DNA from: WHSW01 sp963749365
GTDB taxonomy: Bacteria > Actinomycetota > Thermoleophilia > Solirubrobacterales > 70-9
Length of the DNA stretch: 64,000 nt
Direction: 5' to 3'
NCBI GenBank assembly: GCA_963749365.1
Contig: CAVVME010000003.1
Span: forward strand, 620,001 to 684,000
Of the stretch, positions 23,998 through 31,735 are shown piece by piece (position 1 is the first letter of the stretch; each line of letters starts with the position of its first letter). The notes beneath the pieces are model-generated. The model was not told the DNA's origin. It did no database searches and saw only the letters and a list, made by a program, of their open reading frames with translations. A program made the translations under genes and the position numbers.

Positions 23998-24387
23998 ATG
24001 TCGCAGGAGAACGTGGAGATTGTGCGTAGCCTTAACGAGGCCTTCGACGCGAGAGATATCGAGGCGTTCGTGGCCGCGCATCACCCGAATGCCGAGGTTC
24101 GCAACCTTCGTTCGCAGATTCTCGGGCCGTATCGGGGACACGCCGAAATCCGGCAGATGGCGGAGGAAACGTTCGAGGTGGCACCGGATTTCGAAGTCCA
24201 GATCGACGAGATACGGGACTGCGGTAGCCGCGTCTTGCTTCTGGGACGCCAGCGCGGAACGGTGGGGGGCGTTCCGATCGCCGAGGTGCTTGCGGCGATG
24301 TACGAGATCGAAGGTGGGAAGGTGACGAGGAGCCAAGACTTCGCGACTGTCGATGAGGCCCTCGAAGCCGCCGGGCTGTCGGAGTAG
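23998..24387 (+). CDS. NTF2/SnoaL-like protein, copy 4
   Basis: A 129-residue protein beginning MSQENVEIVRSLNEAFDARD, with LGPYRGHAEIRQMAEETFEV in the centre and tail DEALEAAGLSE. It is downstream of copy 3 with a 3-base intergenic GCG and probably translated by coupling. It is followed by the identical TAG-GCG-ATG junction leading into a truncated third unit. Confidence 0.87.
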   Translation: MSQENVEIVRSLNEAFDARDIEAFVAAHHPNAEVRNLRSQILGPYRGHAEIRQMAEETFEVAPDFEVQIDEIRDCGSRVLLLGRQRGTVGGVPIAEVLAAMYEIEGGKVTRSQDFATVDEALEAAGLSE

Positions 24388-24390
24388 GCG

Positions 24391-24480
24391 ATGTCGCAGG
24401 AGAACGTCGAGATTCGTGAGGAGCCCGGCCGCCCCGCGGGCCGTCGAGCAAGGAGGCACGGGCGCGGGATGGAGAAGTGA
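24391..24480 (+). pseudogene. 5' remnant of an NTF2-like gene
   Basis: The frame reads MSQENVEIREEPGRPAGRR and stops after 29 codons. The first eight codons are the family 5' module, after which similarity ends abruptly. It sits in tandem behind copy 4 and directly before the selenium-binding protein gene, so a rearrangement breakpoint lies near 24413. Confidence 0.6.
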
Positions 24481-24527
24481 CCCGGGTGTAAGGTCGGGGC
24501 GGACCGAATCCGTCGAAGGGAGACCCC

Positions 24528-25934
24528 ATGGCCGAGACCACGGACCCGACGTTCTATCGGTCGCCCGGAGCCGCGATCGCGGCACCGGCCGAGAGCCTCG
24601 CCTACGTCGCCGCGTTCGATCCCGCCGGCGAGCAGCGCGACGCGATGACCGTGGTCGACTGCGACCCCGACTCCGCCACCTACGGGGACGTGGTGGGCTG
24701 GACGGAGCTGCCCAGCGCGGGCAACGAGCTCCATCACTTCGGTTGGAACGCCTGCTCGAGCGCGCTCTGTCACGAAGGGCATCACGCTGCGCTCGAGCGC
24801 CGCTACCTGATCGTGCCCGGGCTGCGGTCGTCCCGCACGTACGTGCTCGACACCAAGCCCGATCCGCGCCGGCCGCAGGTGGTGCGCACGATCGAGCCCG
24901 AGGAGCTGGCCGAGAAGGCCGGCTACTCGCGCCCGCACACAGTGCACTGCGGGCCGGGCGGGATCTTCATGTCCAACCTCGGTGGGGCCAACGGCTCCGA
25001 CGGGCCAGGCGGAGTGGCGCTCATCGACCACGACACCTTCGAGGTCACCGGCGCGTGGGAGACCGACCGAGGTGAGCAGTACTTCGCCTACGACGTCTGG
25101 TGGCACCTGAAGGAGGACGTCGCGATCACCTCGGAGTGGGCGACGCCGTCGATGATCGAGGACGGGCTCAACCCCGAGGACCTGCTCGGCAAGCGCTTCG
25201 GTCACCACCTCGACTTTTGGAGCCTCTCCGAGGGCAGGCTGCTCCAGCGCGTCGACCTCGGCGACGAGCACCAGATGGTGCTCGAGGTCAGGCCCGCGCA
25301 CGATCCTCGCAAGACCTGGGGCTTCGTCGGAGTGGTGATCAGCGTCGAGGACCTGTCCGCGTCGGTGTGGCTCTGGCACCGCGACGGCGAGGACTGGGCG
25401 GCAACGAAGGTGATCACGATTCCCGCCGAGCCGGCCGAGACCGAGCAGCTGCCGCCCGCGCTTCAGCCTTTCGGCGCCGTTCCGCCGTTGGTCACCGACA
25501 TCGACCTCTCAGTCGACGACCGCTGGCTCTACGTCTCGTGCTGGGGTACCGGCGAGCTGAAGCAGTACGACGTCAGCGACCCGCACAACCCCCGTGAGAC
25601 GGGGTCGGTGCGCCTGGGCGGGATCGTCTCCCGGACGCCGCATCCCGCCGCCCCGGAGCACGGGCTCGCGGGCGCGCCCCAGATGGTCGAGATCAGCCGC
25701 GACGGCCGCCGGGTGTACGTGACCAACTCGCTGTACGCGGCCTGGGACGAGATCTTCTACCCCGACGGCGTGGGCGCATGGGTGGCCCGGATGGACGCCG
25801 ACATCGAGTCCGGCGGGATGTCCCTCGACCAGCGCTTCTTCCCACACGGGGACGACTTCCGTGGACTGCGGGTGCACCAGACCCGCCTGCAGGCCGGGGA
25901 CGCGTCGAGCGACTCCTACTGCTTCGTCGAATAG
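24528..25934 (+). CDS. Selenium-binding protein / methanethiol oxidase family
   Basis: A 468-residue SBP56-type beta-propeller. The family blocks are WNACSSALCHEGHH (Cys81), YLIVPGLRSSRTYVLDTK, SRPHTVHCGPGGIFMSNLG, GYDVWW-like YFAYDVWWHLKEDVAITSEW, FGHHLDFWSL and DIDLSVDDRWLYVSCWGTGE. Characterised members oxidise methanethiol to formaldehyde, sulfide and peroxide. The ribosome site is AAGGGAGACCCCATG. It is bracketed by the 39-bp repeats; no metal or sulfur genes are adjacent. Confidence 0.92.
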   Translation: MAETTDPTFYRSPGAAIAAPAESLAYVAAFDPAGEQRDAMTVVDCDPDSATYGDVVGWTELPSAGNELHHFGWNACSSALCHEGHHAALERRYLIVPGLRSSRTYVLDTKPDPRRPQVVRTIEPEELAEKAGYSRPHTVHCGPGGIFMSNLGGANGSDGPGGVALIDHDTFEVTGAWETDRGEQYFAYDVWWHLKEDVAITSEWATPSMIEDGLNPEDLLGKRFGHHLDFWSLSEGRLLQRVDLGDEHQMVLEVRPAHDPRKTWGFVGVVISVEDLSASVWLWHRDGEDWAATKVITIPAEPAETEQLPPALQPFGAVPPLVTDIDLSVDDRWLYVSCWGTGELKQYDVSDPHNPRETGSVRLGGIVSRTPHPAAPEHGLAGAPQMVEISRDGRRVYVTNSLYAAWDEIFYPDGVGAWVARMDADIESGGMSLDQRFFPHGDDFRGLRVHQTRLQAGDASSDSYCFVE

Positions 25935-25944
25935 CGCGTGACAG

Positions 25945-25983
25945 GATTCCCTCTCGTTTTTTCGCAGCTTTCCACCCGGCGGT
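25945..25983 (+). repeat. 39-bp direct repeat, right copy
   Basis: GATTCCC, 5 variable bases, then TTTTTTCGCAGCTTTCCACC and CGGCGGT; partner of 23496-23534, 2449 bp away. It lies just after the selenium-binding protein gene and before the phage protease remnant. Confidence 0.65.
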
Positions 25984-26114
25984 CGGCGAGCACCTGAGTT
26001 AGCCGCCGGCACTTCCGTTCCCTGCTTGAGCAGCGGGGCGTGCTCGACGGCCAGTTGCTAAGCACGACCGTCAACTGCATCAAGCATCACACAGCCGAGA
26101 AGAAGGAGAGCGCA

Positions 26115-26697
26115 TTGGAACGCAAGACTTTGCAAGCAACTACGAGCGTCGTCGACCAGGAAGCCGGCGAGTTCGAGGCGTTGGTCAGCGCGTGGGACTC
26201 CGACCGCGAGAACGAGGCGTGATCTCGCTCACCGCGTTCGACAAGACGATTACCGCTTGTCGCGCGAGCGGCAAGAACCTGCCGCTGCTCTTCGAGCACG
26301 GCACCGAGGTCGTCGGCCACATCGACCCCGCCACCATGCGCGCGACCCGGCACGGCTTGGTCGCCGAGGGTCAGATTGACCGCGAGAGTCCGCGCGGCGG
26401 GCAGGCGTGGAAGATGGTCAAGAGCGGCACCGCAGGGTTCTCGGTCGGGTTCATGTCCAAGAGCGAGCCGCGACCAAACGGCGGCCGCCGGCTCACCGAG
26501 GTCGACCTGCTCGAAGTCAGCATCACGAGCACGCCGATGCACCCGAGCACGCGAGCATTGTCCTGGAAGTCAGCCGGCACCGGTGACCTCGACGCTGAGT
26601 TCGCAGGGATCAAGGCGAGCTTCGACGTCGACCGCTATCGCGAGAAGGAGGCCGAGCCGGCTACGAAGTCAACGGGCCGATCAGGGTCGCGACGTTC
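26115..26697 (+). pseudogene. HK97-type prohead protease, frameshifted phage remnant
   Basis: The start is TTG 26115 after AAGGAG. Frame 1 gives ERKTLQATTSVVDQEAGEFE then ALVSAWDSDRENE; frame 2 continues VISLTAFDKTITACRASGKN, LPLLFEHGTEVVGHID and GTAGFSVGFMSKSEPRPNGG, then LTEVDLLEVSITSTPMHP. These are the blocks of caudovirus prohead proteases (LL-x-HD-like region, then the SVG and E-S motifs). Skipping two bases (26217-26218) joins the frames as DRENE-VISLTAF. No portal, terminase or capsid gene is adjacent, so this is a lone remnant. It runs into the neighbouring NTF2-like gene end. Confidence 0.7.
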
Positions 26698-26714
26698 GAT
26701 TGCTGATGCCTGCC

Positions 26715-27113
26715 CTACTCAGACAGCCCGGCGGCTTCGAGGGCTTCGGCTCGGTCGCTGAACCATTCGGAACGCAGCGCCCTCCCGTTGCGGATCGTGA
26801 TCACCTGCCAGAGGGCCCACGGCACACCGGCGCCACTTGCCTTGCCGTGCATCTCGGCTCGAATCTCTGCCGCGACCTTGTCTCCGACATCGAACAGTTC
26901 GCCGGCCTCGAAGGTGGCCCCCTGCCACGGCTCTTGGGTCTCGACGTAGAACTCCCAGACGGCCTCGGGACCCTTGATCGCGGCAGATTCCGGCCACTCC
27001 CGGGGGGGCACGTTCTCGAACTCCGGGTCGTAGAACGCGAGCCAAGCAGTCCGGTCGCGCGGATTGAAGGCAGCCATAGCCTCCTGAAAGAGCTTCACGT
27101 TCTCCTGCGACAT
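26715..27113 (-). CDS. NTF2/SnoaL-like protein, copy 5
   Basis: A 132-residue protein, MSQENVKLFQEAMAAFNPRD to AEALEAAGLSE, with EFYVETQEPWQGATFEAGEL in the centre. It is second in a minus-strand pair: the upstream gene ends TAG, then GCG, then this ATG. There is no GATACT box of its own; the GGAG inside the upstream stop region is the only ribosome site candidate. Confidence 0.86.
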   Translation of the reverse strand: MSQENVKLFQEAMAAFNPRDRTAWLAFYDPEFENVPPREWPESAAIKGPEAVWEFYVETQEPWQGATFEAGELFDVGDKVAAEIRAEMHGKASGAGVPWALWQVITIRNGRALRSEWFSDRAEALEAAGLSE

Positions 27114-27116
27114 CGC

Positions 27117-27560
27117 CTACTCCGAGAGTCCGGCGGCTTCGAGAGCGGCGGCCTGATCCATGTACGGCTGAATCAGTATCACCCGCCCCTCGCGCACCGT
27201 GAAGACAACCGCCGTATCGGTCTCGACTTCGATGCCGCTGCCTCTGCCGCGCCGGTACTCGTGCATGAACACGACGACGAGATCATCGATGTGAAGGAAC
27301 CTCTGCGGCTCAAGCCGACGCTCTTCCCAAGCTTCGAGGTCCTCAGCCTCAAACGAGTTGAGCATCTCAGAAAGACCGCGAGCGATTCGCCCCTCCCAAA
27401 GGCCACCGATCGTCCCGTGCACCTCAACGTTGGGATCGAACAGTTCTGCGGCTCGCTCCGAATTCCATCGCATGGAGGCTTCGGTCGCCGTCGGCTCGCT
27501 GGTCGCGCCATAGATCACTTCGAAGGCGTTCCGGACGATCTCGACGTTCTCCCGCGACAT
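27117..27560 (-). CDS. NTF2/SnoaL-like protein, copy 6
   Basis: A 147-residue protein beginning MSRENVEIVRNAFEVIYGAT, longer than its paralogs by an insert around residues 18-35. The centre is HGTIGGLWEGRIARGLSEML and the tail AALEAAGLSE. It is first in the pair with copy 5 and carries the standard GATACT-N9 box. Confidence 0.86.
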   Translation of the reverse strand: MSRENVEIVRNAFEVIYGATSEPTATEASMRWNSERAAELFDPNVEVHGTIGGLWEGRIARGLSEMLNSFEAEDLEAWEERRLEPQRFLHIDDLVVVFMHEYRRGRGSGIEVETDTAVVFTVREGRVILIQPYMDQAAALEAAGLSE

Positions 27561-27575
27561 CGCCCGCGCAGTATC
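27561..27575 (-). promoter_or_regulatory. GATACT-N9-ATG box, copy 6
   Basis: GATACT, GCGCGGGCG, ATG; identical to the boxes at copy 1 and copy 3. Confidence 0.5.
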
Positions 27576-27590
27576 GCGCGGCGACCGTCC

Positions 27591-28493
27591 TCAGCCCACG
27601 ACCTTGAACTTGTCCTTGGCCGGCGAGGGATCGACGTTGCCCTCCGCGTCGATCGCGCGGACCTTGAACCTGTGCTTGCCCTTGTCGAGGTGCTTGATCT
27701 TCTTGGGCGAGGAGCATGGCTTGAATGGCTTCCTCTCGAGCTTGCACTCGAAGGTCGCTTCGCGCTCCTCCGAGGACTTGAACTCGAACTTGACCTTGTG
27801 CGCGTCAAGCTTGTTCGGCGCGCCCCTGGTGATCGTGGTCTGGGGCGGGTCGGTTTCGGGGCAATAGCCGTCACCGGGACGGGTCGGGCATCCGTCCTGG
27901 GTCTCGTCACCGTAACCGTCGCTGTCGGCGTCGGGCTCGATGTCGGCGTTGATCAGCAGCTCGGTGTTGTCTCTGGAGGCACTTCCGCTCAAATCGCCCC
28001 CGTCTGGAAGCGGTCCCGACGCTCCGAAGTCGCGAGTATCCGCGTCTGCGTTCGCGGCGAACGCAGCGAGAAAGCCACCCATGCAGCAGTCGATGCCGAT
28101 GGCGTCACCGGCCTGGATCGGAACCCGCACTGCGAAGGGCGAGATGGCGTTCGTGTCGGGAGTCACGATGGGCCCAGTCCCGACCCCGATGCGGGTGTTG
28201 GAGTTGCCCGGGCGGGTGATCCGGAGCGCGACTGGCGTGGCGCTGGCTCCGACCTTGATCCGCCACAGGACCACGACCCCGTCGATTGGCGCCAACAGAC
28301 CGCCCGAGGCGGTGCTGGCCGGGGGCAGGGCACCATGAGCGAACGTGCATCCCGAGCCACAAGCGGTCTCTCCGGCCGCCACACCGTTGAGGTTGCTGCC
28401 TATCGTCACCGCCCCCGACGCCGGGGCCGGAAGCGCGACACAAAGCGCAGCGGCGATCCACAAAGCAGGCCTCACGCGGCGCAGATTTGGCAT
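27591..28493 (-). CDS. Secreted protein with calcium-binding-like repeat and C-terminal Ig-like domain
   Basis: A 300-residue protein from ATG 28493, with ribosome site GGGAGGGGAACTG. It has a signal peptide (ALWIAAALCVALPAPASG), a jelly-roll-like N-terminal region, a thrombospondin-type-3-like Asp-rich segment (DADSDGYGDETQDGCPT, about residue 200) and a C-terminal beta-sandwich repeat (ATFECKLERKPFKPCSSPKK then HRFKVRAIDAEGNVD). That C-terminal repeat is widespread in secreted Solirubrobacterales proteins. It is likely an extracellular binding protein; the ligand is unknown. Confidence 0.7.
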   Translation of the reverse strand: MPNLRRVRPALWIAAALCVALPAPASGAVTIGSNLNGVAAGETACGSGCTFAHGALPPASTASGGLLAPIDGVVVLWRIKVGASATPVALRITRPGNSNTRIGVGTGPIVTPDTNAISPFAVRVPIQAGDAIGIDCCMGGFLAAFAANADADTRDFGASGPLPDGGDLSGSASRDNTELLINADIEPDADSDGYGDETQDGCPTRPGDGYCPETDPPQTTITRGAPNKLDAHKVKFEFKSSEEREATFECKLERKPFKPCSSPKKIKHLDKGKHRFKVRAIDAEGNVDPSPAKDKFKVVG

Positions 28494-28714
28494 CAGTTCC
28501 CCTCCCTGGTTGCGGTTCAATGGAGCCTATCCCGGGAACGCGCGGCGCGCCTACCGATCAACGGTCGTCATGCAGCTCCGAGCGGTCGCGGCCGCACACG
28601 AACTCATCGTGCACCTCGCGGGACAGTGAGCCGGCGGCGCCCGAACCGTCCCCCCGGTGGGGAGGGTGCGCGCATCGCGTTAGAACGGCTAGCGCCGATC
28701 GCGCTCGCCCGGCG

Positions 28715-28905
28715 CCGGGTCCGCCCGGCCGTGCCGGATATGTCGGCGGGGCCCTTGCCAATCCGGGCCGTCGGAGTAGAATTTGGGGGTCCTGTCCCCC
28801 GCTGCCCTTCCAGGATTAGGGCTTGCCTTGGGGGATGCGGCGAGCGGGCCCCTGGCGGCCCTCCGACGAAACCCCCGACCGCCGGGGCCCCTCGCTATGC
28901 GGCCT
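28715..28905 (+). repeat. Tandem repeat unit A (about 215 bp spacing)
   Basis: Shares dispersed blocks with unit B: CCCGGCCGTGCCGGATA at 28724, a TTGCCA-N16-TAGAAT element at 28755-28782, TTCCAGG at 28808 and GCCGGGGCCC at 28881. It contains a hairpin GGGGG-TCCTGT-CCCCC (about 28785-28800) right after the promoter-like element. No convincing protein is encoded. Confidence 0.55.
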
Positions 28906-28929
28906 CACCGATGCCCGGTGCACGTTCCC

Positions 28930-29110
28930 GGCGCGCCCTCCCGGCCGTGCCGGATACGTGGGCGGCGCCCTTACCAATCCGGCGGGTCGGCGTAGCATCT
29001 TTGTGGTCCCGCCCCCCGGTATGAACTTCCAGGGCGTGTGTCGGGGGTGCGGCAAGGGGTCCCGGCGGTCTGCCCGTCCCCATGTGCCCCGCCGGGGCCC
29101 TCGCTACGCG
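28930..29110 (+). repeat. Tandem repeat unit B
   Basis: The second copy, with CCCGGCCGTGCCGGATA at 28940, TTACCA-N16-TAGCAT at 28971-28998, TTCCAGG at 29027 and GCCGGGGCCC at 29091. The promoter-like spacing of 16 bases is identical to unit A although the intervening bases differ. Its nature is unknown. Confidence 0.55.
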
Positions 29111-29190
29111 ATCGAGTCGGTTTAGGCGCTCGGCGGCACAGGGCACTCCGTGCGAGCGTGCGGACCGCTCTGTCGCGCGGTCCTACGCCG

Positions 29191-29445
29191 TCATCCGCGA
29201 CAAGTGCGGACGATCTCCAAGGCCTCCTTCGGCGTAAGCCCAGAGCCAATACCACCCGCGGTCTCCTTCAGCCCGACCCCGGGTACGTAAAAGGAGACAG
29301 TGTCTCCTAGGCAAGGGTTGCTGCCCGCATTGACGTTCGGCGTGCCACCGGTGTCCGCACTCGCGGGGGCGGCGGCGAAAGCGGCGACGACCGCCGCGAC
29401 CAACGCGCCTGCGAGTCCGCGCTTGAGTCGATTGCTGGCGTTCAT
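29191..29445 (-). CDS. Small secreted protein
   Basis: An 84-residue protein with a clear Sec signal (RGLAGALVAAVVAAFAAAPA then SA-DTGG) and a mature part of about 50 residues containing two cysteines (NPCLGD and RTCRG). The ribosome site AAGGAGGGCTCC precedes ATG. The family is not recognised. It lies between the tandem repeats and the subtilase fragment. Confidence 0.7.
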   Translation of the reverse strand: MNASNRLKRGLAGALVAAVVAAFAAAPASADTGGTPNVNAGSNPCLGDTVSFYVPGVGLKETAGGIGSGLTPKEALEIVRTCRG

Positions 29446-29472
29446 GGAGCCCTCCTTGGGTGTGCGGCGGCG

Positions 29473-29694
29473 CTAGTGGAGCCCCGCCCTGACCAGATAG
29501 CCGTAGTACTTGCCGCTGATCGGTCGCAACGGGTCGCCGAGGAAGCCGTAGCCCGGGTTGGCCGTGTTGTAGGCGGTGGCGTCGGCGACGATCTTCTGCA
29601 CGATCTGGGGCGGGGTCAGCCCGGCGCAGGCGCCCGAGGCGATGCAGAGGGCGACCGTTCCGGCGACGTGGGGTGACGCCATGCTGGTGCCCGA
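29473..29694 (-). pseudogene. Subtilase (S8 peptidase) C-terminal fragment
   Basis: The frame opens SGTSMASPHVAGTVALCIAS, the conserved block around the catalytic serine of subtilisin-like proteases, and continues to LVRAGLH. The rest of the protease (Asp and His blocks) is absent: a TAA immediately precedes SGTSM, and 4 bases further is the tRNA-Val 3' end. It is a 3' fragment left by recombination at the tRNA end (inference). Confidence 0.75.
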
Positions 29695-29698
29695 TTAG

Positions 29699-29771
29699 TG
29701 GGCGCTACTGGGCTCGAACCAGTGACCTCCAGCTTGTCGAGCTGGCGCTCTCCCAACTGAGCTAAGCGCCC
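29699..29771 (-). tRNA. tRNA-Val (GAC), C33 variant
   Basis: A 73-base cloverleaf: acceptor GGGCGCT/AGCGCCC with discriminator A, D-arm GCTC/GAGC, anticodon arm CCAGC-TCGACAA-GCTGG (anticodon GAC) and T-arm ACTGG-TTCGAGC-CCAGT. CCA is not encoded. Position 33, normally U, is C here, so it may be a variant or a decaying copy. All stems are intact. Confidence 0.85.
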
Positions 29772-30145
29772 GGGAGTCCTGAGTTATAGCTGGCGATGCG
29801 GGATTGGCCGTATCAGCCGCGGAGGGCGGACGGCCAAACGAGCTCGGGGGGTACGGGGAGCGCGCTCGGAAGAGGAGGACACCCGCTTGTTCCCCCGGCT
29901 TCGCGTCGGCCCCTCTGAGCTTCGCCTTCTCGTACAAGCCCTCAGCCGCCGACTGTACGGAGAGTAAAAAAGCCTGCAACAGTGCATGATCCGTAGAAAG
30001 GAGGAACGCGCAACTAACGTTGAATTCCCGTGTTACTCTGTTTCACACGGGTGGGGCGACGGCAGCGGTCCCGCTCCGAGGCTTTCCAAAGCTGAAGGAC
30101 TGACGGGCCAGCGGCAGGAACGCGGGCGGAACGTCCTTTCGGAAC
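29772..30145. other. Gene-free region with structured segment
   Basis: No credible gene. It contains a 7-bp hairpin CCCGTGT/ACACGGG (30027-30051) and a GGAGGAACGCG segment, followed by the strong hairpin at 30146. A plus-strand small RNA ending at that hairpin is conceivable, but no known RNA family (SRP RNA, 6S, tmRNA) was recognised. Confidence 0.35.
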
Positions 30146-30176
30146 AAAAGGGGCCCCTCTTTGCAGGGGCCCTTTT
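30146..30176. terminator. Bidirectional rho-independent terminator
   Basis: AAAAGGGG-CCCC and GGGGCCCTTTT arms around a TCTTTGCA loop. It has A/T tracts on both sides, so it can stop transcription in both directions. It lies 24 bases after the minus-strand phospholipase-type gene. Confidence 0.75.
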
Positions 30177-30199
30177 CCGTGCGGCGACGAAATCGCGCC

Positions 30200-31735
30200 T
30201 CAGCCACCGCGCTCGAACGCCCGTCGGACAGCGTCGGGGTAACGAAACAGCGACTCGAAGCCCACCGGCGCGACCTCGTAACCGGCCCGCTCGAGCAGCC
30301 CTGAGGTCTCGAGCTGCGCCAGGTCGTGCTGTTTCGGACGGCCGCCGCCGCCGACCGCGCACTCGACCGCGGCGATCGCGACCGGGTCGGGCAGCTCGGG
30401 CGGCTCAAGGTCGCGGCGCGAGAAGTCGAAGCTGCGACCGACGTTGGAGGCGTAGCGGTGGCGCTTGGTCAGATAGCCGAGCCCGAAGCGGTAGGAGATC
30501 AGCTTCAGGATCGACTCGTGGGTGCAGGTCATGTGGTTTACGCGCCCACGTCGCCTCGCGCGCGTGTACGGCGAGACGGCGACGGCGGGGATCCGAAAGC
30601 CGGTCAGCGACCAGTCCTCGTCGAGGTTCTCGCGGTTTGCCCGGTCGTCGGGGACGTGTCGCGGCGGCACGTGGTCGAAGAACCCGCCCCACTCGTCGTA
30701 GTTGATGAACAGCGCCCCGCGCCGGTACTGGGGCGACTCGACGAACGCGTGCACGACGTCGGACATGAACGCCTGCCCGAGCCGCACGTCGCCGTGCGGA
30801 TGCTCGTCGGCGGAGACGCCGTTCGCGGCGCCGAGAAACGGCGGGTCGACGAAGCAGATCGGCGGCAGCGTCCCCTGCCCGGCGTCGGTGTAGAAGCGGC
30901 TCACCGGCCTCGTCCAGGCGAGGCCGCGCGGCCCGTAGAGTCCCGGCGTCGGGATGTCGGAAACGTAGTAGCCGACCTCCAGGCCGTGGGCCAGCGCCCG
31001 GTCGAGGATCGTCTCCCACTCGAACCCGAAGTCGCCGCTGTCGCTGATCTCGGGGAGCTGGTTTCGCTTCTGGCCCCCGTTCTGGGCGGCGAGCTGGTAG
31101 TGGCGGTTGGGGTAGGTCGAGGCCATGATCGAGCAGAACCAGCGGTCATAAAGGGTGTAGGCCGCGGCCACATGGGGGATGAAGCCGAGGTCGGCCTTGA
31201 GGTAGTAGCCGAGCGCGTACTCGTCGCTGCCGTCGCCCTCGGGGTTGCCGGTGTAGAAGCCGTCCATGGCGCCGCCGTTGTACTGGTGGCGCCCGCCGAT
31301 CCATCCGTGGTCGGGGTCGCGGAAGCCGCACCCCTGGAAGTCCGCGGCGAGGTGATGGGTGGCGAAGCTCTGGCTGCCGTCGAGACTTGGATAGGCGAGC
31401 CCCTCGTTGCGGCCGTCGACGCGCGGGTGCCAGCCGAAGTAGTGATCGAAGGACCGGTTCTCCATCATCAGGACGACGAAGGTGTCGATCGGCAGCTCGC
31501 GCGGCCTCGGCAGCGGGGCTCGTCCCGCCCGTCGCGCCGCCTCGGCGACCAGGGTCTCGGTCGGCAGCACGCCGGCCATCCCCGCCAGTCCCGCCAGCGC
31601 CGCCGTGCGGCCGAGGAACTCGCGCCGGCGCAGGAGCCGGTCGGCGCTGCGCGCCTCCAGGCGCTCGGTCAGCTCGGGATCGGCGAGCTCGCCGCGCGCG
31701 AATCGGGACGAGTGGTCGGCCGGGAGCCCGATCAC
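30200..31735 (-). CDS. Tat-exported phospholipase C / phosphoesterase family protein
   Basis: A 511-residue member of the phosphoesterase family that includes acid phosphatases and bacterial phospholipases C. A twin-arginine signal RRREFLGRTAALAGLAGMAG begins at residue 36. The metal-binding block FVVLMMENRSFDHYFGW, then DRWFCSIMASTYPNRHYQLA, FINYDEWGGFFDHVPPRHVP and GFRIPAVAVSPYTR follow in family order. It is predicted to cleave phosphate esters outside the cytoplasm; the exact substrate is unknown. Its start overlaps the small RTX-like gene by 4 bases. Confidence 0.9.
   Translation of the reverse strand: MIGLPADHSSRFARGELADPELTERLEARSADRLLRRREFLGRTAALAGLAGMAGVLPTETLVAEAARRAGRAPLPRPRELPIDTFVVLMMENRSFDHYFGWHPRVDGRNEGLAYPSLDGSQSFATHHLAADFQGCGFRDPDHGWIGGRHQYNGGAMDGFYTGNPEGDGSDEYALGYYLKADLGFIPHVAAAYTLYDRWFCSIMASTYPNRHYQLAAQNGGQKRNQLPEISDSGDFGFEWETILDRALAHGLEVGYYVSDIPTPGLYGPRGLAWTRPVSRFYTDAGQGTLPPICFVDPPFLGAANGVSADEHPHGDVRLGQAFMSDVVHAFVESPQYRRGALFINYDEWGGFFDHVPPRHVPDDRANRENLDEDWSLTGFRIPAVAVSPYTRARRRGRVNHMTCTHESILKLISYRFGLGYLTKRHRYASNVGRSFDFSRRDLEPPELPDPVAIAAVECAVGGGGRPKQHDLAQLETSGLLERAGYEVAPVGFESLFRYPDAVRRAFERGG

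Noticed and set aside
26376..29024. 882-codon plus-strand open frame
   Set aside because: It is antisense to the NTF2 pair and the secreted protein gene, with Arg/Pro/Gly-rich composition typical of GC-rich shadow frames and no domain.
28715..29110. CRISPR array
   Set aside because: Only two long, imperfect units with 210-219 bp spacing; no short repeats with regular spacers and no cas genes.
29980..30176. SRP RNA, 6S RNA or tmRNA
   Set aside because: The conserved core sequences of those RNAs (such as the SRP GGAA-tetraloop helix) are absent.
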